Assembly: GCA_017656255.1 (NCBI GenBank)
Contig: JACDOE010000002.1
Coordinates: 210,578 to 274,577, forward strand
Source of the DNA: Bacillaceae bacterium
GTDB taxonomy: Bacteria; Bacillota; Bacilli; JACDOE01
Length of the DNA stretch: 64,000 bases
Reading direction: 5' to 3'
The notes below the pieces were generated by a model. It was not told the DNA's origin, did not search any database, and was given only the letters and a program-made list of their open reading frames with translations. Numbering within the stretch: the first letter of the stretch is position 1; each line of letters begins with the position of its first letter. This document shows positions 29,578-37,999 of this stretch, piece by piece. A program made the translations under genes and the position numbers.

Positions 29578-30852
29578 GTGAAAGTTCTTGTGATCGGACA
29601 GGGAGGACGCGAACATGCCATTGTCTGGAAACTGTCGCAGAGTCCGAAAGTGGATAAGATTTACTGCGCCCCGGGCAACGGCGGTATTGCCGAACTGGCC
29701 CAGTTGGTGCCCATTTCTGCGATGGATTTCAGCGGACTGGCCCAGTTTGTCAAAGATGAAGGGATTGACCTGACCGTGGTTGGACCGGAAGATCCCCTGA
29801 CGGACGGCATTGTCGATTTCTTTGAGGAACGGCAATTACAGATCTTCGGACCGGCAAAGTCAGCGGCGATCATTGAAGGAAGCAAAGCCTTCACCAAAGA
29901 ATTGATGAAGAAATACAACATCCCCACTGCGGAATATGCTTCCTTCGATCACTACGAGGAAGCGCTGGCTTATGTCCGCGAAAAAGGGGCGCCAATCGTA
30001 GTCAAAGCAGATGGGCTGGCGGCCGGAAAAGGGGTGACCGTCGCCTCCACCCTGGAAGAAGCGGAAAAAGCCCTTCAGTATATCATGGTCGATCAGGGAT
30101 TTGGGGAAGCCGGTGCACGGGTGGTTATTGAAGAGTGCCTCGCCGGACAAGAAATGTCGATCCTGGCTTTTGTCGATGGTGAAACGGTTAAACCGATGGT
30201 GCCGTCCCAGGACCATAAACCGGTTTTTGATGGGGATAAGGGTCCCAATACCGGGGGGATGGGTACGTATTCACCGGTACCGCAGATCGATGATGCCATT
30301 GTCGAAAAGGCCATTGCGGAAATCCTGAATCCGGTGGCCCGGGCGATGGTCCAGGAAGGTCGTCCTTTCCGCGGCATCCTGTATGCCGGTTTGATGGTCA
30401 CCGATCAGGGACCGAAAGTGATTGAATTCAACGCCCGCTTCGGAGACCCGGAAACCCAGGTGGTGCTTCCCCGGCTGGAAACGGATTTGCTCGATATTTT
30501 CCTGGCCACGGTTCAGGGTGAACTCGAAAACGTTGAGATCAAGTGGAAACCGGAAGCGGCGCTGTGCGTGATTATGGCTTCCGGAGGTTATCCGGGTTCT
30601 TATGAGAAAGGCAAAGAAATTCGGGGGCTGAAGCAACTTGAGAGTGACGAAAATATCATGGTGTTTCACGCGGGGACCAAGCAGGAAGGAGACAAAGTGT
30701 TGACCAGCGGTGGGCGTGTGCTGGGCGTAACGGCACTTGCTCCCGATTTAGAAGAAGCCCAGCGGAAGGCTTATGAAGCCGTGGAAAAAATCAAATTTGA
30801 CGGGGCGCATTACCGCACGGATATCGGAAGCCGAGCGATTCAGTCCCGTTAA
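29578..30852 (+). CDS. purD: Phosphoribosylamine--glycine ligase
   Basis: Joins phosphoribosylamine and glycine with ATP to form GAR. The 424-residue ATP-grasp protein has VLVIGQGGREHAI at its start, KADGLAAGKGV near 144-154, and GGMGTYSPVP plus EFNARFGDPETQ in the metal-binding part. GTG start after AAGGGGG. Last gene of the purEKBCSQLFMNHD operon. Its stop codon overlaps the stop of a small convergent gene. Confidence 0.96.
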   Translation: MKVLVIGQGGREHAIVWKLSQSPKVDKIYCAPGNGGIAELAQLVPISAMDFSGLAQFVKDEGIDLTVVGPEDPLTDGIVDFFEERQLQIFGPAKSAAIIEGSKAFTKELMKKYNIPTAEYASFDHYEEALAYVREKGAPIVVKADGLAAGKGVTVASTLEEAEKALQYIMVDQGFGEAGARVVIEECLAGQEMSILAFVDGETVKPMVPSQDHKPVFDGDKGPNTGGMGTYSPVPQIDDAIVEKAIAEILNPVARAMVQEGRPFRGILYAGLMVTDQGPKVIEFNARFGDPETQVVLPRLETDLLDIFLATVQGELENVEIKWKPEAALCVIMASGGYPGSYEKGKEIRGLKQLESDENIMVFHAGTKQEGDKVLTSGGRVLGVTALAPDLEEAQRKAYEAVEKIKFDGAHYRTDIGSRAIQSR

Positions 30853-30980
30853 CGATTATACCTTCCCCTTTCTTTTTTGCGAAAACGGCTCCACAGATAC
30901 ACGACAATACCAACAGAGGCGATAATGGTGATCCAGGTAAAAAGAGACTGGCTGACCATATCATACACACTGATTTCCAT
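30849..30980 (-). CDS. Small single-pass membrane protein (43 aa) antisense to the purD end
   Basis: The frame encodes 43 residues starting MEISVYDMVSQSLFTW, one hydrophobic helix (about 14-30) and a basic tail (SRFRKKERGRYNR). The ATG (complement of 30978-30980) has AAGGAG upstream at normal to slightly long spacing. Its stop overlaps the purD stop on the other strand. Small membrane proteins near purD occur in other Bacillales, but I cannot name a family with certainty. The longer frame spanning 30791-31000 on this strand is a different frame and not supported. Confidence 0.6.
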   Translation of the reverse strand: MEISVYDMVSQSLFTWITIIASVGIVVYLWSRFRKKERGRYNR

Positions 30981-31000
30981 ACGATCTCTTCTCCTTTCAT

Positions 31001-31048
31001 AAGAGGTTTTATTCCGGGCTTACAGGGCTCGAAATAAAACCTCTTTTT
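31001..31048 (+). terminator. Strong terminator behind the pur operon
   Basis: AAGAGGTTTTATT (31001-31013) pairs with AATAAAACCTCTT (31033-31045), then TTT. It can also serve transcripts of the minus-strand DUF2892 gene. Because it lies beyond the 43-aa gene, pur operon transcripts would run antisense through that gene. Confidence 0.8.
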
Positions 31049-31061
31049 GATGTTAGGGGGT

Positions 31062-31343
31062 TTACGAATCTCTTCCGTATTGAGTACGCGGGTATCGCCG
31101 GATGCGATACGGGGTTTTGCGCCGGTTGCCCGGGTTTAACGTGTTAGTTCCCATCAGGTAAAGAACAGGACAAAAACGGGTGACGCCTTCTCCGACTTTC
31201 ATCGCTGAAAGCGCTGCTGTGATCATCGGTCCGGTCCGGTAAGGGCGGTCCACCATGCGGGCCGTACTGACTGCCAGACCAGTCAGCCCAATGGTAATCC
31301 GCATCAGAGCATCCAGATCCCCCACATTTTTCTTCAATTTCAA
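31062..31343 (-). CDS. DUF2892 (YgaP-like membrane domain) protein
   Basis: The product of about 93 residues has MKKNVGDLDALMRITIGLTGLAV-like opening (KKNVGDLDALMR), two hydrophobic segments and the FCPVLYLMGTNT region typical of DUF2892 membrane proteins, then a basic Arg-rich tail (RRKTPYRIRRYPRTQYGRDS). GGAGGTG precedes a TTG at 31343 at good spacing, so I start there rather than at the ATG at 31364. Function unknown. Confidence 0.75.
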   Translation of the reverse strand: MKLKKNVGDLDALMRITIGLTGLAVSTARMVDRPYRTGPMITAALSAMKVGEGVTRFCPVLYLMGTNTLNPGNRRKTPYRIRRYPRTQYGRDS

Positions 31344-31447
31344 TATCAGCACCTCCAATCGCATATGTTAGCCAAAACCGGAAGCATCATGTTCCGGATA
31401 AGTTCCTTTTCCCCGTTAGTATTTGTCCAAAAAACGGGATACATACC

Positions 31448-31476
31448 ATGACAAAATGTTGCGGGAGTGATAGTAT
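31448..31476 (+). promoter_or_regulatory. Promoter of the adenine deaminase-like gene
   Basis: ATGACA at 31448-31453, 17-nt spacer, TAGTAT at 31471-31476. Confidence 0.5.
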
Positions 31477-31482
31477 GAAATC

Positions 31483-31500
31483 AATGAATGATCATTCATT
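31483..31500 (+). promoter_or_regulatory. Perfect 18-bp palindrome, likely operator
   Basis: AATGAATGATCATTCATT is a perfect palindrome starting 7 nt after the -10 element, that is, over the start of transcription. This style of site suits a TetR-family or other dimeric repressor. Confidence 0.5.
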
Positions 31501-31529
31501 TTGATACAGGAAGGCAGGAGGCAGACAAA

Positions 31530-33332
31530 ATGGAAGTACCTGTACGCCCGATGGATAAACACAAAATGAGACGGCTGATTGAAACCGCCCGCTTTCAGCG
31601 AGCGGCGACCACATGGATTCGGAACGGGAATGTATTGAATATATACACCGGTGAGACACTGGCGGTCAATGTGGTGATCTATGAAGATCGGATCGCCTAT
31701 GTCGGGGAGAAAGAACCGCTAACAGATGAGCATACGGTTGTGATAGATGCAGACGGACAGGTGCTGGTACCGGGATATATCGAACCCCATGCCCATCCCT
31801 ACCAACTGTATCACTTTTCCACCCTCGGGCAGTACGCCCTCACCCGGGGAACGACGACCCTGATAATTGATAACCTCAGTTTTTATCTGATGATGGAGCC
31901 TGATCGACTGGAACAGCTGGTGAAAGAAACGGAGCATTATCCGGTGAAATATTTCTGGTGGCTCAGTCTGGACCCGCATAACAACCTGCCTGAAATGATG
32001 GCGAAATATCACCCGGAGAAGCTGGAACGTTTTGTGCGCATGCCCCATTTTTTGCAGGCGGGGGAGTTGACGGCCTGGCCGGCGTTATTGGAGGGTGAGG
32101 ACCCGGTGTTTTCATCCGTCCATCTGGCACGCTCCCACGGGAAGAGGATTGAAGGGCACCTTCCGGGAGCGTCCGCAGAAACGCTGAATGCTGTGTCAGC
32201 GGCCGGCATCACCGCCTGCCACGAAAGTATTACATCGGATGAGGTCATCAGGCGCCTGCGTCTGGGCCTGTATGCAACCCTTAGGCATTCGTCGATTCGC
32301 CGGGATGTTCCCGAACTGGTGCGTGGCCTGGTGGAAAAAGGGATGCCGGGGGCACACCGGCTCATGTTCACCACGGACGGGTCGACCCCGCCTTTTCTGG
32401 AAAAGGGGTTTACCGATTATGTGATCCGCCTGGCCATCGAAGCAGGGATGGATCCGGTTGATGCCTATCGCGCCGCTTCATTAAACATTGCCACGTATTA
32501 CGGACTGGATCATGAACTGGGTGGTATTGCCCCCGGTCGGGTGGCGGACATCTGTTTTTTAAATGAACTGGCGGATCCGACACCGGTCAGGGTGATGAGT
32601 GACGGACGCATCACGGCGGAACAGGGACAATTGCGGGTTGCGTTTCCGGAGGTTGACTGGGACGGTTATGATTTGATGACAACTCCGGAGAAGGGCAACG
32701 AGCCGGAATGGATAGCCGAACCGAACTGGTTTGACATTGAAAGTCCGGAAACAGAAGCGGGAGACGTGGCTTTTCCCGTCATTCATATGTTAAATGCAGT
32801 GATCACCAAACACCGGGAGGAAACGGTTCCCGTTACTGCTGGTCGGGTTCGGTTGCCTGATAACGGGCAGGACGGCGATTATCTCTACATATCGTTGGTT
32901 GACCGGGAGGGAAAATGGATCACAAACGGGATTGTCAAAGGGTTTGCACGACGAATTGACGGGCTCTGCAGTACTTTTTCATCTTATCCGGGATACCTGG
33001 TTATCGGACGGGACCGGGAAGCGATGGCGATGGCGGCCAATCGGGCCCGGCAACATGGGGGTGGCCTCATTCTCATTGAAAACGGGGAGATCCGGTTTGA
33101 ACTTCCGTTGCCCATCAGTTATATGATGAGTCCCCTTCCCATGGAGGAGTTGACCGCGGAGACTAAAAAATTTGTAGCGCTCCTGAGAGAACGGGGTTAT
33201 CGCTTTGAAGATCCGTTATATTCGCTGTTGTTTTCTGCGGCCCTGCACCTTCCGGATCTGCGTCTGACCTACCGGGGCCTGTTCTCTGTGAAACAGCAGA
33301 AGGTTGTTTGGCCGTCGAAAAAATTGACTTGA
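31530..33332 (+). CDS. YerA-type putative adenine deaminase (amidohydrolase)
   Basis: The 600-residue amidohydrolase-fold protein has the metal-binding YIEPHAHPYQ motif (about residues 87-96), a GHLPGA segment, an ACHESITSDE segment, and TTDGSTPPF in place of the Asp-Asp-containing motif of well-studied adenine deaminases. B. subtilis yerA occupies the same place after purD, so the substrate may be adenine or another heterocycle; activity on adenine is not proven for this branch. ATG at 31530 follows GGCAGGAGG. Genome position suggests purine salvage or degradation. Confidence 0.8.
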   Translation: MEVPVRPMDKHKMRRLIETARFQRAATTWIRNGNVLNIYTGETLAVNVVIYEDRIAYVGEKEPLTDEHTVVIDADGQVLVPGYIEPHAHPYQLYHFSTLGQYALTRGTTTLIIDNLSFYLMMEPDRLEQLVKETEHYPVKYFWWLSLDPHNNLPEMMAKYHPEKLERFVRMPHFLQAGELTAWPALLEGEDPVFSSVHLARSHGKRIEGHLPGASAETLNAVSAAGITACHESITSDEVIRRLRLGLYATLRHSSIRRDVPELVRGLVEKGMPGAHRLMFTTDGSTPPFLEKGFTDYVIRLAIEAGMDPVDAYRAASLNIATYYGLDHELGGIAPGRVADICFLNELADPTPVRVMSDGRITAEQGQLRVAFPEVDWDGYDLMTTPEKGNEPEWIAEPNWFDIESPETEAGDVAFPVIHMLNAVITKHREETVPVTAGRVRLPDNGQDGDYLYISLVDREGKWITNGIVKGFARRIDGLCSTFSSYPGYLVIGRDREAMAMAANRARQHGGGLILIENGEIRFELPLPISYMMSPLPMEELTAETKKFVALLRERGYRFEDPLYSLLFSAALHLPDLRLTYRGLFSVKQQKVVWPSKKLT

Positions 33333-33359
33333 TCAAATTTTATCTTGAGGTGATGTGAC

Positions 33360-34172
33360 GTGTCACGTAATATTCAGAATGGATTTGCCGAGGTTCAGGG
33401 GACCCGTATTTATTACGAAATGAAGGGACAGGGTGAACCACTGCTGATGATTCATGGCCTGAACCTGGACACCCGGATGTGGGATGATCAGTTTGAAGTA
33501 TTATCAGAACAATATCGGGTCATCCGGTTTGATCTGCGGGGAATGGGAAAAACTGTTATGACAGATCAGCCTTTTACCATGTATGACGATATCAAGGGAT
33601 TGATGGGGGCGCTTGAGATTGAAAAAGCTCATGTCATGGGGCTTTCGGTCGGATCTTATGCCGCGATGGAATTTGCCCTGGCGTATCCGGATGCTGTTGA
33701 CCGGTTGATTGTGGTATCACCGGGACTGCCGGGAATGGAAAGGTCGGAAATACGTCAGAATGATGTCGAAAGATTTCAGGAAGTCCTTCAGTCAGGAGAT
33801 CTGGACCGAATCGCCGATATGGAGGTTCAGATGTGGTATGACGGTCCCGGCCAGTCACCTGACCCCGAACGTCAGGCAGGACGTGACCGGTTTCGGCGTA
33901 TGATCATGGATGCTTACGCACAACCGCCGGTTACCAACATGCCCGGTAAGCTGGATCCTTCTCCGGCAGACAGGTTGCATGAACTTCAAATGCCCGTACT
34001 GGTGGTGACCGGTGATCGAGATTATCCGGAAGTGAGAGAACTGGCGCAGCGGATCGAGGCGAAAGCTCCCCGGGTAAAAAACGTCGTGATGGAAGGCTCC
34101 GCACATATTCCGCCGATGGATCAGCCGGAAGTGTTTAATCAAGCGGTACTGGCATTTTTGCAGGAATCTTAA
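33360..34172 (+). CDS. Alpha/beta hydrolase
   Basis: The 270-residue product has the alpha/beta-hydrolase fold markers: oxyanion HGLNLDTRMWDDQ, nucleophile elbow GLSVGS (Ser96), the acid in VVTGDRDYPEV and the His in GSAHIPPMDQPE. GTG at 33360 follows GAGGTGATG. It is 28 nt behind the YerA-like gene and may be cotranscribed. Substrate cannot be predicted; close family members include esterases and 3-oxoadipate enol-lactonase-like enzymes. Confidence 0.85.
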   Translation: MSRNIQNGFAEVQGTRIYYEMKGQGEPLLMIHGLNLDTRMWDDQFEVLSEQYRVIRFDLRGMGKTVMTDQPFTMYDDIKGLMGALEIEKAHVMGLSVGSYAAMEFALAYPDAVDRLIVVSPGLPGMERSEIRQNDVERFQEVLQSGDLDRIADMEVQMWYDGPGQSPDPERQAGRDRFRRMIMDAYAQPPVTNMPGKLDPSPADRLHELQMPVLVVTGDRDYPEVRELAQRIEAKAPRVKNVVMEGSAHIPPMDQPEVFNQAVLAFLQES

Positions 34173-34225
34173 ACATGAAATCGTTAATTGCAGACATGCT
34201 TTGACAGTGGAAGCCGGGTGAGATC

Positions 34226-35035
34226 ATGCAAAACGTGTGGATTGTGACGCTCCTGGTCATCAGCATATCCATGGTGGAAACATTCGCCTACGGCGCCAGA
34301 CTGGCCGGAGCCCGGACCAGAAGGCTCAGTTCATCGCTGTCGTTATTTAATATCCTGGTGTTGTTTGCGCGGACCGCCAATCTTTTTCAGTCCATGTTTG
34401 TGGCCATGATCGTTGATGAGGCGGTCAAAACGGGGGAACCGATTCTCTGGGTGTTCCGGGTGATCATCTTCTCAGCCAGTATCGGGGTGTTTCTTGGCAT
34501 CCTGTCGCTTCCTTTTTCCACCCGGCTGTTTGAATACGGGGTGAGAAAACTGGAACAGCACGGGACGGTCCCCCGTATTTTTAACCGGGAACTTCGTTTG
34601 CGTAATTTTCGTAAAGTGGCGAGGCTGTTTTCCCTGCCCACCCGGCAGATGATCCGGCAACTGGATATGTCCCGCCTGCCCTACGGTATTTTGATCACCA
34701 ATATGGTGATCTATTCGATCTTTGCCGTAGGGGTGCTGGCTTCCTACTATGCCAGCACCATGGAACCGGCCTATACCCGGCTGGCGCTGTCCATGTCCGG
34801 ATTTATCAACGGGATGGCAACCATCGGTTTTGCTATTTTTGTCGATCCTTACACGGCAAAACTGCAGGATGATGTGATTCAGGGGAAACAGAACCTGTCT
34901 TTCTTAAGATCGGTCATTGTGTTTTTGTCCCTGGGGAGATTGCTGGGAACTTTTCTGGCCCAGGTGATTTTCCTGCCGGCTGTCTATGTGATTTTACATT
35001 TGATGGACCTGGCATTGACCTTTTTCGGGTCCTGA
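34226..35035 (+). CDS. amj: Alternate lipid II flippase Amj (YdaH, DUF2837)
   Basis: The 269-residue multi-pass membrane protein resembles B. subtilis Amj, which can flip lipid II across the membrane in place of MurJ. Visible family features are the opening MVETFAYGARLAGARTRRLSSSLSLFNILVLFARTANLFQ-type stretch (residues about 15-55), the IIDE-like MIVDEAV segment, and RLPYGILITNM in the middle; about six hydrophobic helices. ATG follows GGGTGAG. Amj is under envelope-stress control in B. subtilis; no sigma-M promoter was identified here. Confidence 0.82.
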   Translation: MQNVWIVTLLVISISMVETFAYGARLAGARTRRLSSSLSLFNILVLFARTANLFQSMFVAMIVDEAVKTGEPILWVFRVIIFSASIGVFLGILSLPFSTRLFEYGVRKLEQHGTVPRIFNRELRLRNFRKVARLFSLPTRQMIRQLDMSRLPYGILITNMVIYSIFAVGVLASYYASTMEPAYTRLALSMSGFINGMATIGFAIFVDPYTAKLQDDVIQGKQNLSFLRSVIVFLSLGRLLGTFLAQVIFLPAVYVILHLMDLALTFFGS

Positions 35036-35073
35036 AATGATTCCGGTTCATACGGTCTTTTTTCTGGAAATAG

Positions 35074-35102
35074 TGAATAATCCGGCTGAAATCGGTATAA
35101 AT
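35074..35102 (+). promoter_or_regulatory. Possible forespore promoter of the SASP gene
   Basis: TGAATA at 35074-35079 followed after about 14 nt by GGTATAAAT (35094-35102), resembling sigma-F/sigma-G elements. The -10 fit is imperfect. Confidence 0.35.
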
Positions 35103-35145
35103 TACAGTTACAAGAAACGACAAGCATAAACAGGAGGCGATTCAT

Positions 35146-35346
35146 ATGCCGAGCCGGAACAAGCTGGTTTTTCCCGGATCACGTCAGGCCCTGGATCAAT
35201 TGAAATTTGAGATTGCACAGGAATTCGGCGTCGAACTGGGACCGGATACAACTTCCCGGGCGAATGGTTCAGTCGGCGGTGAAATGGTCAAACGGATGGT
35301 TCAACTGGCTGAACAGTCAATGCTGGATCAAAATGTGATCCATTAA
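35146..35346 (+). CDS. Alpha/beta-type small acid-soluble spore protein
   Basis: The 66-residue SASP coats and protects spore DNA. Family hallmarks are clear: [18 protein letters not shown] with the germination-protease site (Glu-Ile-Ala) and [26 protein letters not shown] follows AGGAGGCG. It proves that the organism is an endospore former or recently descended from one. A hairpin follows at 35367. Confidence 0.97.
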   Translation: MPSRNKLVFPGSRQALDQLKFEIAQEFGVELGPDTTSRANGSVGGEMVKRMVQLAEQSMLDQNVIH

Positions 35347-35366
35347 GTTCATCAGCACGGTCAAAA

Positions 35367-35415
35367 ATACCGGTAAGTATTACACCTATTTATGGAAGTG
35401 TATGCTTACCGGTAT
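35367..35415 (+). terminator. Hairpin terminator after the SASP gene
   Basis: ATACCGGTAAG...TACAC (35367-35385) pairs with GTGTA...CTTACCGGTAT (35398-35415), with a small internal loop, then ATTTATGTTTG. Confidence 0.65.
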
Positions 35416-35489
35416 ATTTATGTTTGTGATCTCCGGTTTGACAGAACCAGTCATAAAGCGTAGTTTTAAAAGAGGGAGATGAGAGACTG

Positions 35490-36113
35490 GTGACGAAAAA
35501 ATCACGCATCAAACGCAACATCAGCCTGTTTTTGCTCGTCAGTATCATCGTAGGGGTATGCTGGACGGGTTACATTCAGTGGAAAATTCATTCCGTTTCG
35601 GCAACAACGCTGTCGGAACCTGTCGATGTGGGCATCGTCCTCGGGGCCTCCCTGTGGGACAATCGACCAAGCCCGGCATTAAAGGAAAGGCTGGATCACG
35701 GACTCCGGCTTTACCGGCAGGGGCTGTTTGACACCTTTATCGTGACAGGCGGTATGGATGGGAATGGCTCCACGATCCCGGAAGGAGAGGGGATGAAACG
35801 ATACCTCATCGCTCAGGGCGTCCCGCCCGCTGATATTTTTGTTGAAGACAAAGCACGAAGTACTTACGAAAACCTTTTATTCAGTCAGAAAATTATGAAA
35901 GAAAAGGGATTTCAGAAGGCTGTGATTGTGACGCATGTTTATCATGGGGCACGTGCCCTTGATATTGCCAGGTTTACAGGTTATGACTATCCGCAGATCA
36001 GCCTGACGGAATCTCGGGTCATGTTTATGCCGTGGCACAAGTTCAGGGAAACACTGGCCTATACCAACTGGCTTCGGCAGAAGTGGATGATTCGGTTCGG
36101 AATGATAGATTGA
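35490..36113 (+). CDS. SanA/YdcF-like membrane protein (DUF218)
   Basis: The 207-residue product has one N-terminal membrane helix (about 10-30) and a DUF218 domain with VDVGIVLGASLWDNRPSPALKERLDHGL, FIVTGGMDGNG and ARSTYENLLFSQKIM. DUF218 proteins such as SanA and ElyC affect envelope permeability or envelope biogenesis. GTG start at 35490 behind AGAGGGAGATG. Seventeen nt separate it from the next gene, so cotranscription with the permease pair is likely. Confidence 0.82.
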   Translation: MTKKSRIKRNISLFLLVSIIVGVCWTGYIQWKIHSVSATTLSEPVDVGIVLGASLWDNRPSPALKERLDHGLRLYRQGLFDTFIVTGGMDGNGSTIPEGEGMKRYLIAQGVPPADIFVEDKARSTYENLLFSQKIMKEKGFQKAVIVTHVYHGARALDIARFTGYDYPQISLTESRVMFMPWHKFRETLAYTNWLRQKWMIRFGMID

Positions 36114-36129
36114 GAGGAGAAAATAGACG

Positions 36130-36990
36130 TTGTACAGGGGAAAAGTTATTTCAGTTCTTGTTCTGATTATGTTTGTTATCCTGTTATCGGGATTTCCGCT
36201 CATGCTGGACACATCTCAGGGGGCGTTGAAATTTACGGTTACGCCGTTTGTAGAGGCCGTCAAGAGTTATACTGACGGTTTGACGACAGGAGAATCGTTT
36301 ACATACAAAATCAAGGATAGAGAAAGGTCTTTTTTCGAAGATATGACCGGGTTTTTTACGCTTTCATTAACCTATCTTTTTATCGGGGGCGTCATCGCTA
36401 CCATTGTCGGCATCCTGGCAGGGGGATGGATGGCGGGCGTGCGTCAAAACGGGATTAAAGATGTGGTCGGCTTTCTGGGAACAATACCGGATTTTATCCT
36501 GATTATCCTGCTGCAACTTCTGGTTATTCTGATCTACAAATCCACGGGAATCAGGGTGGCGAAAGTGGCCTCTACCTTTAATGAACCGGCTGTTCTTCTT
36601 CCATTGTTGACCATTTCACTGATTCCGGCCATTTACTTGATCAACTCACTGTCGCAGCGAACCTATCAGATTATGACGGAAGATTACGTTCTGACGGCCA
36701 GAGCGAGAGGGTTAAACAAACTGTACATTTACGTACAGCACATTTTTCGCAATCTGCTTCCTTTTTTAAAAGCAGATCTGTATAAAGTGACTTCCATCAT
36801 GATGGGGAATTTGTTTATTGTCGAGTATTTATATAATTTGCCCGGTATGACCCGGCTTCTGTTTACATATGGCCATCAGTTCAATCTGATCGTCAACACG
36901 CTGTTTGTGCTGGCTGTGATGTATGTGGTCTTCCTGTGGGGCATGAAACTGTTTGTAAGCGGATTAGAGAGGGTTTTTATCTATGACTGA
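36130..36990 (+). CDS. OppB-like ABC transporter permease
   Basis: The 286-residue protein has six membrane helices and the BPD permease EAA loop (TEDYVLTARARGLNKLYIYVQHIFRNLLP, about residues 185-214), as in oligopeptide/nickel permeases, with the characteristic large outer loop after the first helix. The start is a TTG at 36130 after GAGAGGAG. It overlaps the next permease by 8 nt. No ATPase or binding-protein gene lies next to the pair, so the complete transporter must recruit parts from elsewhere, or the system is reduced. Confidence 0.85.
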   Translation: MYRGKVISVLVLIMFVILLSGFPLMLDTSQGALKFTVTPFVEAVKSYTDGLTTGESFTYKIKDRERSFFEDMTGFFTLSLTYLFIGGVIATIVGILAGGWMAGVRQNGIKDVVGFLGTIPDFILIILLQLLVILIYKSTGIRVAKVASTFNEPAVLLPLLTISLIPAIYLINSLSQRTYQIMTEDYVLTARARGLNKLYIYVQHIFRNLLPFLKADLYKVTSIMMGNLFIVEYLYNLPGMTRLLFTYGHQFNLIVNTLFVLAVMYVVFLWGMKLFVSGLERVFIYD

Positions 36991-37918
36991 ACGACGAAAA
37001 AAAGGGAACTGGCGCATTTATCTGGGGCTCAGTCTGGTTTTATTGTTTATGTTGATGGCGGTTGTCGGCCCGTTCTTTGCTCCTTACGACAGAGATGAGC
37101 AGGATGGGATCAAAACGATTCAGACGGAAGAGGGTCCACGTATTGTGGCTCCGCCTTATCCGCCCTCTGAGGAACACTGGCTGGGAACGGACAAATGGGG
37201 TTATGATATGTTGACCATGATGCTGTACGGGGCGAAGTATACCGTATTTACGGCGCTGGTTGTCGCGCTGCTGAGGGTCCTGATCGGTGGGGGGATCGGC
37301 CTTTACCTGGGAATACGACCCGGGGGAAAAAAGTGGCAACTTCAGACAGGTTGGCTGGGGAGTATTCCTCCGTTTATTATGGTCTATTTCCTGTTGCTGG
37401 CGATTAATTTTAACTCGCCGCTGTCGCCGCTGGAGCTGGTCGTGATCCAGGGGATTGTGATGACGATTCTCGGGGTTCCGGGTATCATATCCACCATTCA
37501 GGAAAAAACCATTGATCTAAAAAAGAATTTGTTTGTGACCGCGTCTCAGGCGATGGGGGCGGGAAAATGGCACATGATCACCCGGCACATTTTTCCGCTC
37601 TTAAAAGAAAATCTGGTGGTCCTTCTGGTCAATGAAATCATACTGGTACTGAATCTGATCGGCCAGCTGGGGCTGTTCTATCTGTTTCTCGGAGGCACGA
37701 TCGTCGAGTATGGTTTTTTCGGCCCGGAAAACTTTTTATCCCGGACATTCGAATGGGCCGGTTTGATCGGGCTTGGGAAAAACTTTTTGCTGATTAACCA
37801 GTGGATGGTTATCCCTCCGATTCTGGCGTTTATGATGTTGATATTTTCTTTTTATATATTGTCCCGGGGCCTGGAGCAGAAATATCAGCAAACCTATCAC
37901 AAAGCGCCCCACATTTAA
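36983..37918 (+). CDS. OppC-like ABC transporter permease
   Basis: The 311-residue protein starts with one helix (about 12-32), then the EHWLGTDKWGYDMLTMMLYGAKYT motif characteristic of the DppC/OppC half, and the EAA loop VTASQAMGAGKWHMITRHIFPLLKENL. It forms the partner of the OppB-like protein. ATG at 36983 inside the upstream gene. Downstream lies the yerB gene after 81 nt. Confidence 0.85.
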   Translation: MTERRKKGNWRIYLGLSLVLLFMLMAVVGPFFAPYDRDEQDGIKTIQTEEGPRIVAPPYPPSEEHWLGTDKWGYDMLTMMLYGAKYTVFTALVVALLRVLIGGGIGLYLGIRPGGKKWQLQTGWLGSIPPFIMVYFLLLAINFNSPLSPLELVVIQGIVMTILGVPGIISTIQEKTIDLKKNLFVTASQAMGAGKWHMITRHIFPLLKENLVVLLVNEIILVLNLIGQLGLFYLFLGGTIVEYGFFGPENFLSRTFEWAGLIGLGKNFLLINQWMVIPPILAFMMLIFSFYILSRGLEQKYQQTYHKAPHI

Positions 37919-37999
37919 AAGTTCAGATTTCAGGAAGGATTTTGCCGGGCGCAGACAGAACTTTTTTATACAAGACGAAAACAAGGAAGGCGAGAACGG

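Noticed and set aside
30791..31000. 69-codon minus-strand frame
   Set aside because: It is out of frame with the better-supported 43-codon gene at 30849-30980, which has the ribosome site and a clean membrane helix.
37917..37965. Terminator between the permease pair and yerB
   Set aside because: AAAGTTC and GAACTTT could pair across a loop of more than 30 nt before TTTT, but the stem is too short and the loop too long to call.
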